This document shows positions 8,256-14,613 of a stretch of DNA of 32,761 nt, piece after piece. The notes under the pieces are model-generated. The model saw nothing but the letters and a program-made list of their open reading frames with translations. It had not been told where the DNA came from and made no database searches. The position numbers and the translations under genes were made by a program. The stretch comes from an uncultured Coriobacteriaceae bacterium (GTDB lineage: Bacteria > Actinomycetota > Coriobacteriia > Coriobacteriales > Eggerthellaceae), in assembly GCA_902779135.1 (NCBI GenBank), contig CACZAR010000008.1, positions 1 through 32,761 on the forward strand, read 5' to 3'. Position 1 is the first letter of the stretch, and each line of letters opens with the position of its first letter.

Positions 8256-8605
8256 AAGTCGAGATTGCCTGTTCGCTAGCTGCAAGGCTTCGTGGCCTTG
8301 CGGGGAGGGATTCTTTCGATGGTGCTCTGCTCCTCGTGCCTTGCAACGATGTGCATACGTTCACGATGTACCGTCAAATCGACATTGCGTTCGTCGCAGT
8401 TGATGGCACAGTGCTCGAGTCGCTCAGAGACGTGCCACCGAGGCGTCGAATGAGGAATCGGAAGGCGGCTGCAGTGATCGAGAGATTTTCGTCGCGCGAA
8501 TGGTGGCCGGCAGCAGGCGACGTTCTCGAGCTTTCGCATTCGCGTGACGGACGGCAGTTCGTGTGGGGAGGAGATGGCCATGAAAGCATGCCCAGTGTGC
8601 AATAG
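8252..8605 (+). CDS. DUF192 family protein
   Basis: This 117-residue protein has the DUF192 signature: a start resembling a strand-loop (ARLRGLAGRDSFDGALLLVP), then CNDVHTFTMYRQIDIAFVAVDGTVL, where most DUF192 proteins have hxxGMxFPIDvvFld. The biochemical role of the family is not established. Many members carry a secretion signal; this one does not, so it is probably cytoplasmic. ATG at 8252 overlaps the upstream stop as ATGA; an in-frame ATG at 8240 is less likely. Its 3' end overlaps the next small gene by 26 bases. Its place at the end of a Tad operon suggests a linked function, by inference. Confidence 0.78.
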   Translation: MKVEIACSLAARLRGLAGRDSFDGALLLVPCNDVHTFTMYRQIDIAFVAVDGTVLESLRDVPPRRRMRNRKAAAVIERFSSREWWPAAGDVLELSHSRDGRQFVWGGDGHESMPSVQ

Positions 8606-8798
8606 CCTCGCGTTCGACGACGCGAAGACTTGTTTTGGGTGCTTGCATCCGTTCGGGGACGATGATGCTGTCGAGGTTGAGCAAGAAAACAAGAACCGCG
8701 CAGGTGAAAACCTAACGCGGTTCGTGGTGTCGTTCACACCGGTGGTCGAAGACGGCCAGACAGCGTGGAGCTGTTCGGTTGAACAGATGGCGGGCTGA
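8580..8798 (+). CDS. Small zinc-ribbon protein
   Basis: This 72-residue protein begins MKACPVCNSLAFDDAKTCFG with a further Cys, giving two CxxC pairs (CPVC and CFGC) spaced as in a zinc ribbon, followed by an acidic linker (DDDAVEVEQENK) and a C-terminal segment FVVSFTPVVEDGQTAWSC. ATG at 8580 is chosen because GGGGAGGAG (8565-8573) lies six bases upstream; ATG at 8574 sits directly against that site. It is the last gene of the plus-strand operon and ends eight bases before the converging ModE-like gene. Function unknown; a protein-protein or nucleic-acid contact is typical of such ribbons. Confidence 0.7.
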   Translation: MKACPVCNSLAFDDAKTCFGCLHPFGDDDAVEVEQENKNRAGENLTRFVVSFTPVVEDGQTAWSCSVEQMAG

Positions 8799-8806
8799 GA
8801 TGGTGT

Positions 8807-9151
8807 TTACGCGAAGCGCTTTGCGAACTCTTCCTCGGCGATCTTCTGGAGCTTCTCATCAACCTCGAGATAGGCGTCGAGCAGCTTGTCGCCTTCGGCG
8901 GTCAGCGTCGAGCCGTGGGCGCCGTCGCGATCGAGCAGCTGGATGCCGAGCGCCGCCTCGGTTTCCTTGATGATGCGCCATGCCTTGCTGTAAGCCATCT
9001 TCATGCTCTTGGCGGCGGCGTTCAGGGAGCCCTTCTCGCGCACGCCGAGGCAGAGGTTGGCGATGCCGCGGCCGAATTGGGAGTTGCTGTCCGAGTCTTC
9101 GCTCATGACGGCGAGGCGGATGATCGGGTGCAAGTTCATCTTGCTGCTCAT
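8807..9151 (-). CDS. ModE-like winged-helix regulator (DNA-binding domain only)
   Basis: This 114-residue protein matches the N-terminal DNA-binding half of ModE, the molybdate-responsive repressor, in the LysR-like winged helix GSLNAAAKSMKMAYSKAWRI (residues ~41-60) and the following wing ETEAALGIQLLDRDG. It lacks the C-terminal TOBE/molybdate-binding domains of full ModE (about 260 residues in E. coli). It may therefore respond to another signal or none, or act with a separate ligand-binding protein. AGGAGC lies just upstream of its ATG. It follows thrC on the same strand by 70 bases but has its own candidate promoter there. No molybdenum transport genes are nearby. Confidence 0.85.
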   Translation of the reverse strand: MSSKMNLHPIIRLAVMSEDSDSNSQFGRGIANLCLGVREKGSLNAAAKSMKMAYSKAWRIIKETEAALGIQLLDRDGAHGSTLTAEGDKLLDAYLEVDEKLQKIAEEEFAKRFA

Positions 9152-9187
9152 TGATGCTCCTCTGTTCTAATCGTTGACGATAGAGCC

Positions 9188-9216
9188 ATTATAACAATTC
9201 AAAGATAATACTCGAA
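9188..9216 (-). promoter_or_regulatory. Candidate promoter of the ModE-like gene
   Basis: On the minus strand TTCGAG (9216-9211) and a perfect TATAAT (9193-9188) are separated by 17 bases, in the 70-base AT-rich gap between the thrC stop and the ModE-like start. The -10 is consensus; the -35 is weak. Confidence 0.42.
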
Positions 9217-9221
9217 GTGGA

Positions 9222-10778
9222 TTATTCAGCCTGTTCACGTAAAAATTCACAGACAGCCGTTCCAATGGCCTCGGTCGTGCCGTCGATGACTTCAGTGAAG
9301 CGGATGGGCAGGTCGTCCAGCTCTGCGAAGCCTGCAGGTGCGCGATGCGCTCCCGTCTCGTCGACGATGAGCTGGTTGAGTGCGCATCCGGTCAACGAGG
9401 CGACAGGTTCGGGCAGGGGGTCGGACAGCTTGAGGGAGTGCAGGGCGCGATACACGTTGTTGCCGAACTTCGCCCAGTGGGCGGTTGATGCGACGACGAC
9501 AGGTACGCCATCTTCGCGCAGGTTCTCGGCAACTTTGTAGGCAACGGCAGTGTGCGGGTCCATGAGGTAGCCCTTGCTCGCAAACACTTCGCGAATGGTC
9601 GCCAAGCACGTCTCGTTGTCGACCGAGTCGGCAACGTAGAGTTCGCGCATCTTGCCGAAGGTGTTGCGGTCGACGCGGAAACCACGCTTCTCGCGCAGGT
9701 CGTCCATCCAGCCCTTGATGGCTTCAGCATCGCGATCAGTCAGCTCGAAAAGCTGGCGCTCGAGGTTCGACGAAACCAGAATGTCCATCGAGGGCGACGG
9801 CGTCTTCACGAACGTGCGCTCGGAGATGTCGTAGGTGCCGGTGTTGATGAAGTCGGTGAGCACGCGGTTCTCGTTCGAGGCGCACAGCAGTCGGCGGATC
9901 GGCGTGCCCATGCGCTTTGCGTAATATGCCGCGAGTATGTTCCCGAAGTTGCCAGTCGGAACGCAGACGTCGATCTCGCTGCCGCGCGCGACCTTGCCGT
10001 CGGCGACGAGCTGTGCGTATGCGGAGATGTAGTAGACGATCTGCGGCATGAGGCGTCCCCAGTTGATGGAGTTCGCGCTCGACAGGGCTACGTGGAACCG
10101 CTCGTGCAGTTGGGCCGCGAACGCTTCGTCGTTGAAGACGTTCTTGGCACCGGTTTGGCAATCGTCGAAATTGCCACGGACGCCCCAGACGATGACGTTG
10201 CCGCCGCGCTGGGTTGCCATCTGCTTGAACTGGATGTCGCTCACGCCGCCGTCGGGATACATGACGCCGATCGAGACGCCATCGACGTCGCGGAAGCCCT
10301 CGAGGGCCGCCTTGCCCGTGTCGCCGGATGTCGCGACGAGGATCATATGCGTGTCGTCGAGCTTGCCGCGTTCGCGCAGCTCTGCGGCGCTGACGCTGAA
10401 GAAGCGCGGCAGGCACTGCAGCGCCATGTCCTTGAAGGCGCTTGTCGGGCCGTGCCACAGCTCGAGCATGTGGACGTCGTCGCCAAGCGAGGTGATGGGG
10501 CAGATGGCCTCATCGTCGAATTGGCTGCCGTACGCTTCGGTCGTGATCTTCTCGAGTTGCTCGTCGGTCAAGTCGACCTCGAAAGCGCGGTAGATCCACG
10601 CAGCGCGTTTCGCATAGGGGAGCTCGGCGAGGGCGCAGACCTCGTCGAGCGTCAGCTCGGGCACGCGCTCGGGAACGTACAGTCCGCCGCCTGCAGCCAA
10701 GCCGTCGACGACGGCCTCGGTGAACGAGACCGGACGTTCGGATGCTCCGCGGGTGTCGATGTAACGGTTGTCAGTCAT
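9222..10778 (-). CDS. thrC: Threonine synthase
   Basis: This 518-residue PLP enzyme converts O-phosphohomoserine to threonine, the last step of threonine synthesis. It begins NRYIDTRGASERPVSFTEAV, as in the long (E. coli/yeast-type) threonine synthases. The PLP lysine is Lys116 in HGPTSAFKDMALQ, and further family motifs are ILVATSGDTGKAALEGF, SSANSINWGRLMPQIVYY and VPTGNFGNILAAYYAKRMG. The length is typical of the long class. The ATG at 10778 is chosen because AGGAGG lies just upstream (10790-10785 on the minus strand); the frame stays open further up without a better start. The other threonine genes (hom, thrB) are not in the window. Confidence 0.95.
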   Translation of the reverse strand: MTDNRYIDTRGASERPVSFTEAVVDGLAAGGGLYVPERVPELTLDEVCALAELPYAKRAAWIYRAFEVDLTDEQLEKITTEAYGSQFDDEAICPITSLGDDVHMLELWHGPTSAFKDMALQCLPRFFSVSAAELRERGKLDDTHMILVATSGDTGKAALEGFRDVDGVSIGVMYPDGGVSDIQFKQMATQRGGNVIVWGVRGNFDDCQTGAKNVFNDEAFAAQLHERFHVALSSANSINWGRLMPQIVYYISAYAQLVADGKVARGSEIDVCVPTGNFGNILAAYYAKRMGTPIRRLLCASNENRVLTDFINTGTYDISERTFVKTPSPSMDILVSSNLERQLFELTDRDAEAIKGWMDDLREKRGFRVDRNTFGKMRELYVADSVDNETCLATIREVFASKGYLMDPHTAVAYKVAENLREDGVPVVVASTAHWAKFGNNVYRALHSLKLSDPLPEPVASLTGCALNQLIVDETGAHRAPAGFAELDDLPIRFTEVIDGTTEAIGTAVCEFLREQAE

Positions 10779-10929
10779 AGCAGGCCTCCTTGCCTGAAAA
10801 TTCCAATGCACACCAGTATATAGTGACAATGCACCATTGGGGCGCCGTCAATCGGCTTATCGCCCCATCGCTCCATGAAAACCATTGTGGAATGGTATTA
10901 TGGAGGGAACCGGTCGGGAAGAGGTCGTA

Positions 10930-11328
10930 ATGGTAAAAGTCTCCATGTCGCACGAGGACTACCTTGAGGCAATCGTCATGCTTGGCGGTACAGCCGAACA
11001 GTCCGTTCGCTCGGTTGACATCGCAAACCATATGGGAGTCTCGAAAGCATCCGTTAACAAAGCCATTGGATTGCTGAAAGAGAAGAAGCTTGCCACGCAG
11101 CCGTACTACGGCGATGTGACCCTCACAAAAGCTGGCTACGAATATGCCCAATCGGTTTTCAAGCGCCATCGTTACTTGACCGCGTTCCTCTCGCAAGCCG
11201 TCGGCATTCCGGAGGAAGTTGCCGAGGACGAGGCGTGTCTCATGGAACACGCAATAAGTGATGAATCATTTGAGAAGTGGGTCGCATACATCGAAGATTT
11301 GGGTATAGTCGATCCAGAGGAAAAATAG
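10930..11328 (+). CDS. DtxR/MntR-family metal-dependent repressor
   Basis: This 132-residue regulator has an N-terminal winged helix (VDIANHMGVSKASVNKAIGLLKEK, residues ~29-52) and a dimerisation/metal domain. It has the two-domain length of MntR, without the SH3-like third domain of DtxR. However, the ligand segment EACLMEHAIS gives Cys103, Glu106 and His107, the C/E/H pattern of the DtxR primary iron site, where MntR has Glu. His80 in FKRHRYL matches the ancillary histidine. This favours iron over manganese sensing, by inference. TATTAT at 10896-10901 is a possible -10, and AAGAGG (10919-10924) precedes the ATG. It diverges from thrC across a 151-base gap. Confidence 0.87.
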   Translation: MVKVSMSHEDYLEAIVMLGGTAEQSVRSVDIANHMGVSKASVNKAIGLLKEKKLATQPYYGDVTLTKAGYEYAQSVFKRHRYLTAFLSQAVGIPEEVAEDEACLMEHAISDESFEKWVAYIEDLGIVDPEEK

Positions 11329-11335
11329 CCAGAAC

Positions 11336-12229
11336 ATGACACGCAGACCGTCTCAAAACTCCCAGAAACGCAGCACGAGACGCAGTGGATCGGAACAAAC
11401 CGAAACATCACGCGAATCGCGCCGGCAAACTGCGCGCTCGAGTCGGTCGGGTCGTACGGCTCAAGATTCCCGTTCGGGCAGATCCTCCCAATCCCAGAAA
11501 TCGAGCACGCGTGAAGAGCGCAGGCAGAAGACGTCTGCACGTGACGACCGCAAGCAGAAATCGACGGCGAACGACAGCCGCAAGCAGAAGTCGGCTGCAC
11601 GCGAAGAGCGTAAGCGCCAGCGCACGAAGGCCCGCGCCGACAAGATGTTCGACCGACAGGTAGCCATTTCGCAATCCCGCGATCACGCGGCAGAGCCCGA
11701 GGGCGCGCCGCGCGCTGCGCTCTACGAAGGCAAGATGGGCTCGACGCACCGCAAATCGGCCCGCATGCAGCGCGTTTCCGAGGCCGGTCCCGTTTCCGCG
11801 AAGATCAATCCTGCCGGGTGGTTCTCGAACATTCCCCTCAGCCCGCGCGCGTTAAAGGTTGCAACGGCGGTGCTGTGCGTGGCTCTGGTCGCGGTTTTCC
11901 TTTACGTGCCAGCACAACAGTACTATCAGGCGCAACGCGAGCATGACCGCCTGGTTGCCGAGTACTCGATCGTCGAGGAGCGCAACAACGCGATCGACTT
12001 CGAGAATGACTCGTTGGCCAGCAACGCCGGCATGGAAGATGCCGTGCGCGAAAAGTACGGCTACATCAAAACGGGCGAGGAGACTGCCGTCGTGACCGGA
12101 CTGTCTGAGGACACGCTCGAGGACATCCATGGCGCCTCCGACGTCGAAGGCAACGTGCTCTCGAGCAGCGTCAAGGCGCCCGAAGAGTGGTACACGCCGT
12201 TCCTCGACGCGTTCTTCGGGGTTGAATAA
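11336..12229 (+). CDS. FtsB/DivIC-like septum protein with long basic N-terminal tail
   Basis: In this 297-residue protein, residues 1-165 are cytoplasmic, disordered and rich in R, K, S and Q. One membrane helix (VATAVLCVALVAVFLYVP, ~175-192) is followed by a coiled coil (YQAQREHDRLVAEYSIVEER) and then MEDAVREKYGYIKTGEETAV, the conserved end of FtsB/DivIC proteins. These form the FtsQLB/DivIB-FtsL-DivIC complex that activates septal wall synthesis. Actinobacterial members often carry extended N-terminal tails, but this one contains four tandem decapeptides (see repeat). It starts seven bases after the DtxR-family gene and may share its transcript. The ribosome-binding site is weak. Confidence 0.82.
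   Translation: MTRRPSQNSQKRSTRRSGSEQTETSRESRRQTARSSRSGRTAQDSRSGRSSQSQKSSTREERRQKTSARDDRKQKSTANDSRKQKSAAREERKRQRTKARADKMFDRQVAISQSRDHAAEPEGAPRAALYEGKMGSTHRKSARMQRVSEAGPVSAKINPAGWFSNIPLSPRALKVATAVLCVALVAVFLYVPAQQYYQAQREHDRLVAEYSIVEERNNAIDFENDSLASNAGMEDAVREKYGYIKTGEETAVVTGLSEDTLEDIHGASDVEGNVLSSSVKAPEEWYTPFLDAFFGVE
11510..11629 (+). repeat. Four tandem decapeptide-coding repeats in the FtsB-like tail
   Basis: Residues 59-98 read as four consecutive ten-residue units: REERRQKTSA, RDDRKQKSTA, NDSRKQKSAA, and REERKRQRTK. The third and fourth differ more. At DNA level the 30-base period is visible through repeated CGCAAGCAGAA(G/A)TCG blocks. This is coding repetition, not an intergenic element. Confidence 0.8.
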
Positions 12230-12259
12230 TCGAATTGATTGAAGTGAGTTGTTTCAAGG

Positions 12260-12290
12260 TGGCACAGAGTTCCCTGGGAACAGTGTGCCA
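12260..12290. repeat. Palindromic unit, family 1 (single copy)
   Basis: A 31-base odd dyad starts TGGCACAGAGTTCCC, with central T at 12275 and right half ending GTGTGCCA. Left and right halves match except at positions 8 and 9. It lies in the 88-base gap between the FtsB-like gene and ppx, 28 bases before the ppx ATG, so it is within the ppx leader. Two-copy versions occur at 15915, 26471 and 30922. Confidence 0.85.
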
Positions 12291-12317
12291 TCAGCATGTT
12301 TGCGAAAGGAGCTCATC

Positions 12318-13274
12318 ATGAGCGTTGGTCTCTACGAGCCGGGGCGTTATGCGGCCATCGACATCGGCACGGTGACGAGCAGGTTGTTCGTCGCGGACGT
12401 CGACGAGGCAGGCGCTATCGAAAACGTGGCGCGCGATATCGCCATCACCAACCTCGGCACTGGCGTCGATGCGTCGGGTCGTCTTGCCGCCGAATCCATC
12501 GAACGTGTCGGGGCGAAGGTCGACGAGTTCGCTGCGACGATTGCAAAGCTCGAAGAGGAGGGCACTCCGATCACCACGTGCGCAATCGCCACGTCGGCTG
12601 CGCGCGATGCCGCCAATTCAGATGAGCTTGTCGAGCGTTTGCGCCAAGCAGGCGTCGAGCTGCACATCATTCCGGGCGAACGTGAGGCGGCGCTGTCGTT
12701 TTCGGGCGCCACATCCGCGTTTCCTGGCGAGAAGGCCGTTGTCATCGATGTGGGCGGTGGCTCGACCGAGATAATTGCCGGCATGGCGGGTGGCGCGCTC
12801 GAGCATGCTCATTCGTTCCAAATCGGTTGCCGTCGCGTGACTGAGCGTTTTTTCACGCAGGATCCGCCGGGTGCCGAACTCGTTGGGAAAGCCGCCGAGT
12901 GGATTGCCGACGAGATGGCCGACTACCTTGGCATGTTGATCGATGGCGGCTACATGGCCGGCCGTGTCATTGCCGTGGCGGGCACCGCCACGAGCATCGT
13001 GTCGATGCGGGAGGAGATGGAAGTCTACGACTCGACGCGTGTACATGGAGCCGTGGTCACACGTGCCGATCTCGATGCGCTCATCGCGAAGCTCCAGGAC
13101 ATGCCGCTGGCGGACCGCCAGAAGATCGTCGGTTTGAACCCGCAGCGCGCACCCGTGATCCTCGCAGGCATCGTGATCTTGCAGCAGATCATGGAAGTGG
13201 CCGGCATAGACGAGTTCACCGTCAGCGAGTCGGATATCCTGCAGGGTGTGGTTTTGGCCACGGCATCTCGCTGA
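12318..13274 (+). CDS. Ppx/GppA family phosphatase (exopolyphosphatase or pppGpp phosphohydrolase)
   Basis: This 318-residue protein of the ASKHA fold has the phosphate-1 motif YAAIDIGTVTSRLFVADVD (residues ~11-29) and the phosphate-2 motif VVIDVGGGSTEIIAG, followed by QIGCRRVTERF. The family removes terminal phosphate from polyphosphate or pppGpp. Members of this short form (~300-330 residues) lack the C-terminal HD-like domain of E. coli Ppx (513 residues), so the preferred substrate cannot be read from sequence. GAAAGGAG lies upstream of ATG 12318. rel is encoded 12 kb downstream, not in the same operon. Confidence 0.87.
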   Translation: MSVGLYEPGRYAAIDIGTVTSRLFVADVDEAGAIENVARDIAITNLGTGVDASGRLAAESIERVGAKVDEFAATIAKLEEEGTPITTCAIATSAARDAANSDELVERLRQAGVELHIIPGEREAALSFSGATSAFPGEKAVVIDVGGGSTEIIAGMAGGALEHAHSFQIGCRRVTERFFTQDPPGAELVGKAAEWIADEMADYLGMLIDGGYMAGRVIAVAGTATSIVSMREEMEVYDSTRVHGAVVTRADLDALIAKLQDMPLADRQKIVGLNPQRAPVILAGIVILQQIMEVAGIDEFTVSESDILQGVVLATASR

Positions 13275-13305
13275 CGCGCGGCGTCAACCTGTGGCACAAT
13301 AGCAA

Positions 13306-13334
13306 TGCATATTTCAACCAGGTTGAATTATGCA
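13306..13334. repeat. Palindromic unit, family 2 (single copy)
   Basis: A 29-base odd dyad reads TGCATATTTCAACC, central A (13320), then a right half ending TTATGCA. Only one position is mismatched (the seventh pair). It ends five bases before the tRNA-Leu 5' end and so lies in the tRNA leader. It is nearly the same sequence as the paired units at 17163-17256. Confidence 0.85.
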
Positions 13335-13339
13335 CTCGT

Positions 13340-13424
13340 GGGGGCGTGGCGGAATTGGCAGACGCAGCGGACTTAAAATCCGCCGACTTCGGTCTTGTGG
13401 GTTCGAGTCCCACCGCCCCTACCA
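13340..13424 (+). tRNA. tRNA-Leu (anticodon UAA)
   Basis: This is a full cloverleaf with a class II long variable arm. The acceptor GGGGGCG pairs with CGCCCCT (first pair G-U), then discriminator A and encoded CCA (13422-13424). The anticodon stem GCGGA/TCCGC encloses loop CTTAAAA with anticodon TAA at 13374-13376. The variable arm is CGACTTCGGTCTT, and the T arm GTGGG/CCCAC has loop TTCGAGT. It reads UUA leucine codons. Confidence 0.96.
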
Positions 13425-13458
13425 GATCAGATTGGCTGCACGAGGAAGAGTCTACGAA

Positions 13459-13614
13459 ATGCTTGAGAAACGTATACGAGAAGCCGTTGAGCAAGCTGAC
13501 AAGGATGTCCTCATTGCTGGAGTGATAGAACGTGGACGAGCCGATATCGCCGAAGGACGCTATATCGTGGGCGATGCCGCATGGGACGAGATCGAGAAGA
13601 GATTCGCTCAATAG
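13459..13614 (+). CDS. Orphan antitoxin-like small protein
   Basis: This 51-residue protein begins MLEKRIREAVEQADKDVLIA and ends GRADIAEGRYIVGDAAWDEI plus EKRFAQ. The C-terminal pattern (G-x-x-D-x-x-x-G-R, short linker, amphipathic helix) resembles the toxin-wrapping tail of small antitoxins of the ParD/RelB/Phd-like type, but no DNA-binding fold is clear at this length. ATG 13459 follows GAGGAAGAG (13442-13450). There is no toxin gene next to it: aroE follows within about 65-110 bases. It may be a remnant of a module that entered beside the tRNA. The assignment is by resemblance only. Confidence 0.55.
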   Translation: MLEKRIREAVEQADKDVLIAGVIERGRADIAEGRYIVGDAAWDEIEKRFAQ

Positions 13615-13723
13615 ATTCGTGTTTTTGACAACCGATGCTTATCCAGTCGGGGTTCGAAGAGAAACAGTAGAATTCTAGTTGGAAGCTTCGGAAAATCGAC
13701 TTACGAAGGCAAGCGAAGTCAAC

Positions 13724-14596
13724 GTGCTGGAGATCAACGGGACAAGCGGGCAGACACGTCTGATTACGCTGTTGGGCAACCCGACAGGCCATTCCCTTTC
13801 GCCTGCTATTCACAATCTGTCGTTCCAGTTGCTGGGAATCGACGCTGAGTACCGCGCGTTTGATGTAGACAACGAAGCTCTCGGCGAAGTTGTCGACGAA
13901 TTGCGGGCGACGGATCGTTGGGATGGCGGCAACGTAACCATGCCTTGCAAGCAGGCGATTATTGAGCACCTCGATGGGTTGGACGAAGCAGTCGAGCTGA
14001 TTGGCGCTGTCAATGTGCTGAAGAAAACGGACGGCAAGATTGTCGGCTACAACACCGACGGACGCGGGTTCATGGTCAACCTCGTCAAGCATGGCGTGAA
14101 TGTTCTGGGAAGTCGGATGGTGTTGCTCGGGCCAGGTGGCGCTGGGAGCGCCATTCTCGCGCAAGCAGCGCTCGACGGCGTGACGCATCTTGATGTGTTC
14201 GCACGTGTGGGTGGTGAAAGCTTCTGTCACGCTCAAGAGCTGGCCGATCGAGTGTGTGTGTGCACCTCATGCGAAATTGAGTTGCACGACATGGCCGACG
14301 CTGCCGTTTTGAAAGCATGCATCCAGGATGCGGACATCCTCGTGAACGCCACGCCAATTGGTATGGGCGATGGAAGCGGTGAGACGCCCGTCTCTCCTGA
14401 CCTCATCAAGCCGGGCATGGTCGTGGCGGACGCGATTTATCATCCGCGCGAGACCCAGCTTATCATCGACGCACAGGCGCGCGGCTGCAATACGGTACCT
14501 GGTTTAGGAATGCTAATCGAACAGGCCGCAGCAAGCGAAGCCATCTGGTATGGCGTGCAAATGCCGATTGCTCAAATCGAACGCGAGTTGTTCTAA
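13724..14596 (+). CDS. aroE: Shikimate dehydrogenase
   Basis: This protein of about 290 residues performs the NADP-dependent reduction of 3-dehydroshikimate in the chorismate pathway. Motifs are GNPTGHSLSPAIHN (substrate-binding Ser-x-Ser), NVTMPCKQAI with catalytic Lys76, GAVNVLKKTDGKIVGYNTDG, the nucleotide-binding LLGPGGAGSAIL and the C-terminal GLGMLIEQAAASEAIWYG. In NVTMPCK, Cys replaces the His common in AroE. GTG at 13724 is preferred because it gives the usual short lead before the first strand; the frame is open to a TTG at 13679 (305 residues) and neither start has a strong ribosome-binding site. A quinate/shikimate dehydrogenase (YdiB-like) activity is possible. Confidence 0.9.
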   Translation: MLEINGTSGQTRLITLLGNPTGHSLSPAIHNLSFQLLGIDAEYRAFDVDNEALGEVVDELRATDRWDGGNVTMPCKQAIIEHLDGLDEAVELIGAVNVLKKTDGKIVGYNTDGRGFMVNLVKHGVNVLGSRMVLLGPGGAGSAILAQAALDGVTHLDVFARVGGESFCHAQELADRVCVCTSCEIELHDMADAAVLKACIQDADILVNATPIGMGDGSGETPVSPDLIKPGMVVADAIYHPRETQLIIDAQARGCNTVPGLGMLIEQAAASEAIWYGVQMPIAQIERELF

Positions 14597-14613
14597 AGAA
14601 GCGCGGCCGTCCG

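Noticed and set aside
9552-10823. 423-aa plus-strand frame opposite thrC
   Set aside because: It mirrors the codon pattern of thrC, has no motif and no proper ribosome-binding site.
10801-10860. thrC promoter (TATACT at 10820-10815 on the minus strand)
   Set aside because: No acceptable -35 at normal spacing; TTGACG at 10851-10846 is 25 bases away.
11510-11629. 30-base period considered as a CRISPR array
   Set aside because: The repeats are contiguous, lie inside a coding frame and encode similar decapeptides; there are no spacers.
13330-13458. N-terminal extension of the small gene reading through tRNA-Leu
   Set aside because: The frame before 13459 is tRNA sequence; the ATG at 13459 has its own ribosome-binding site.
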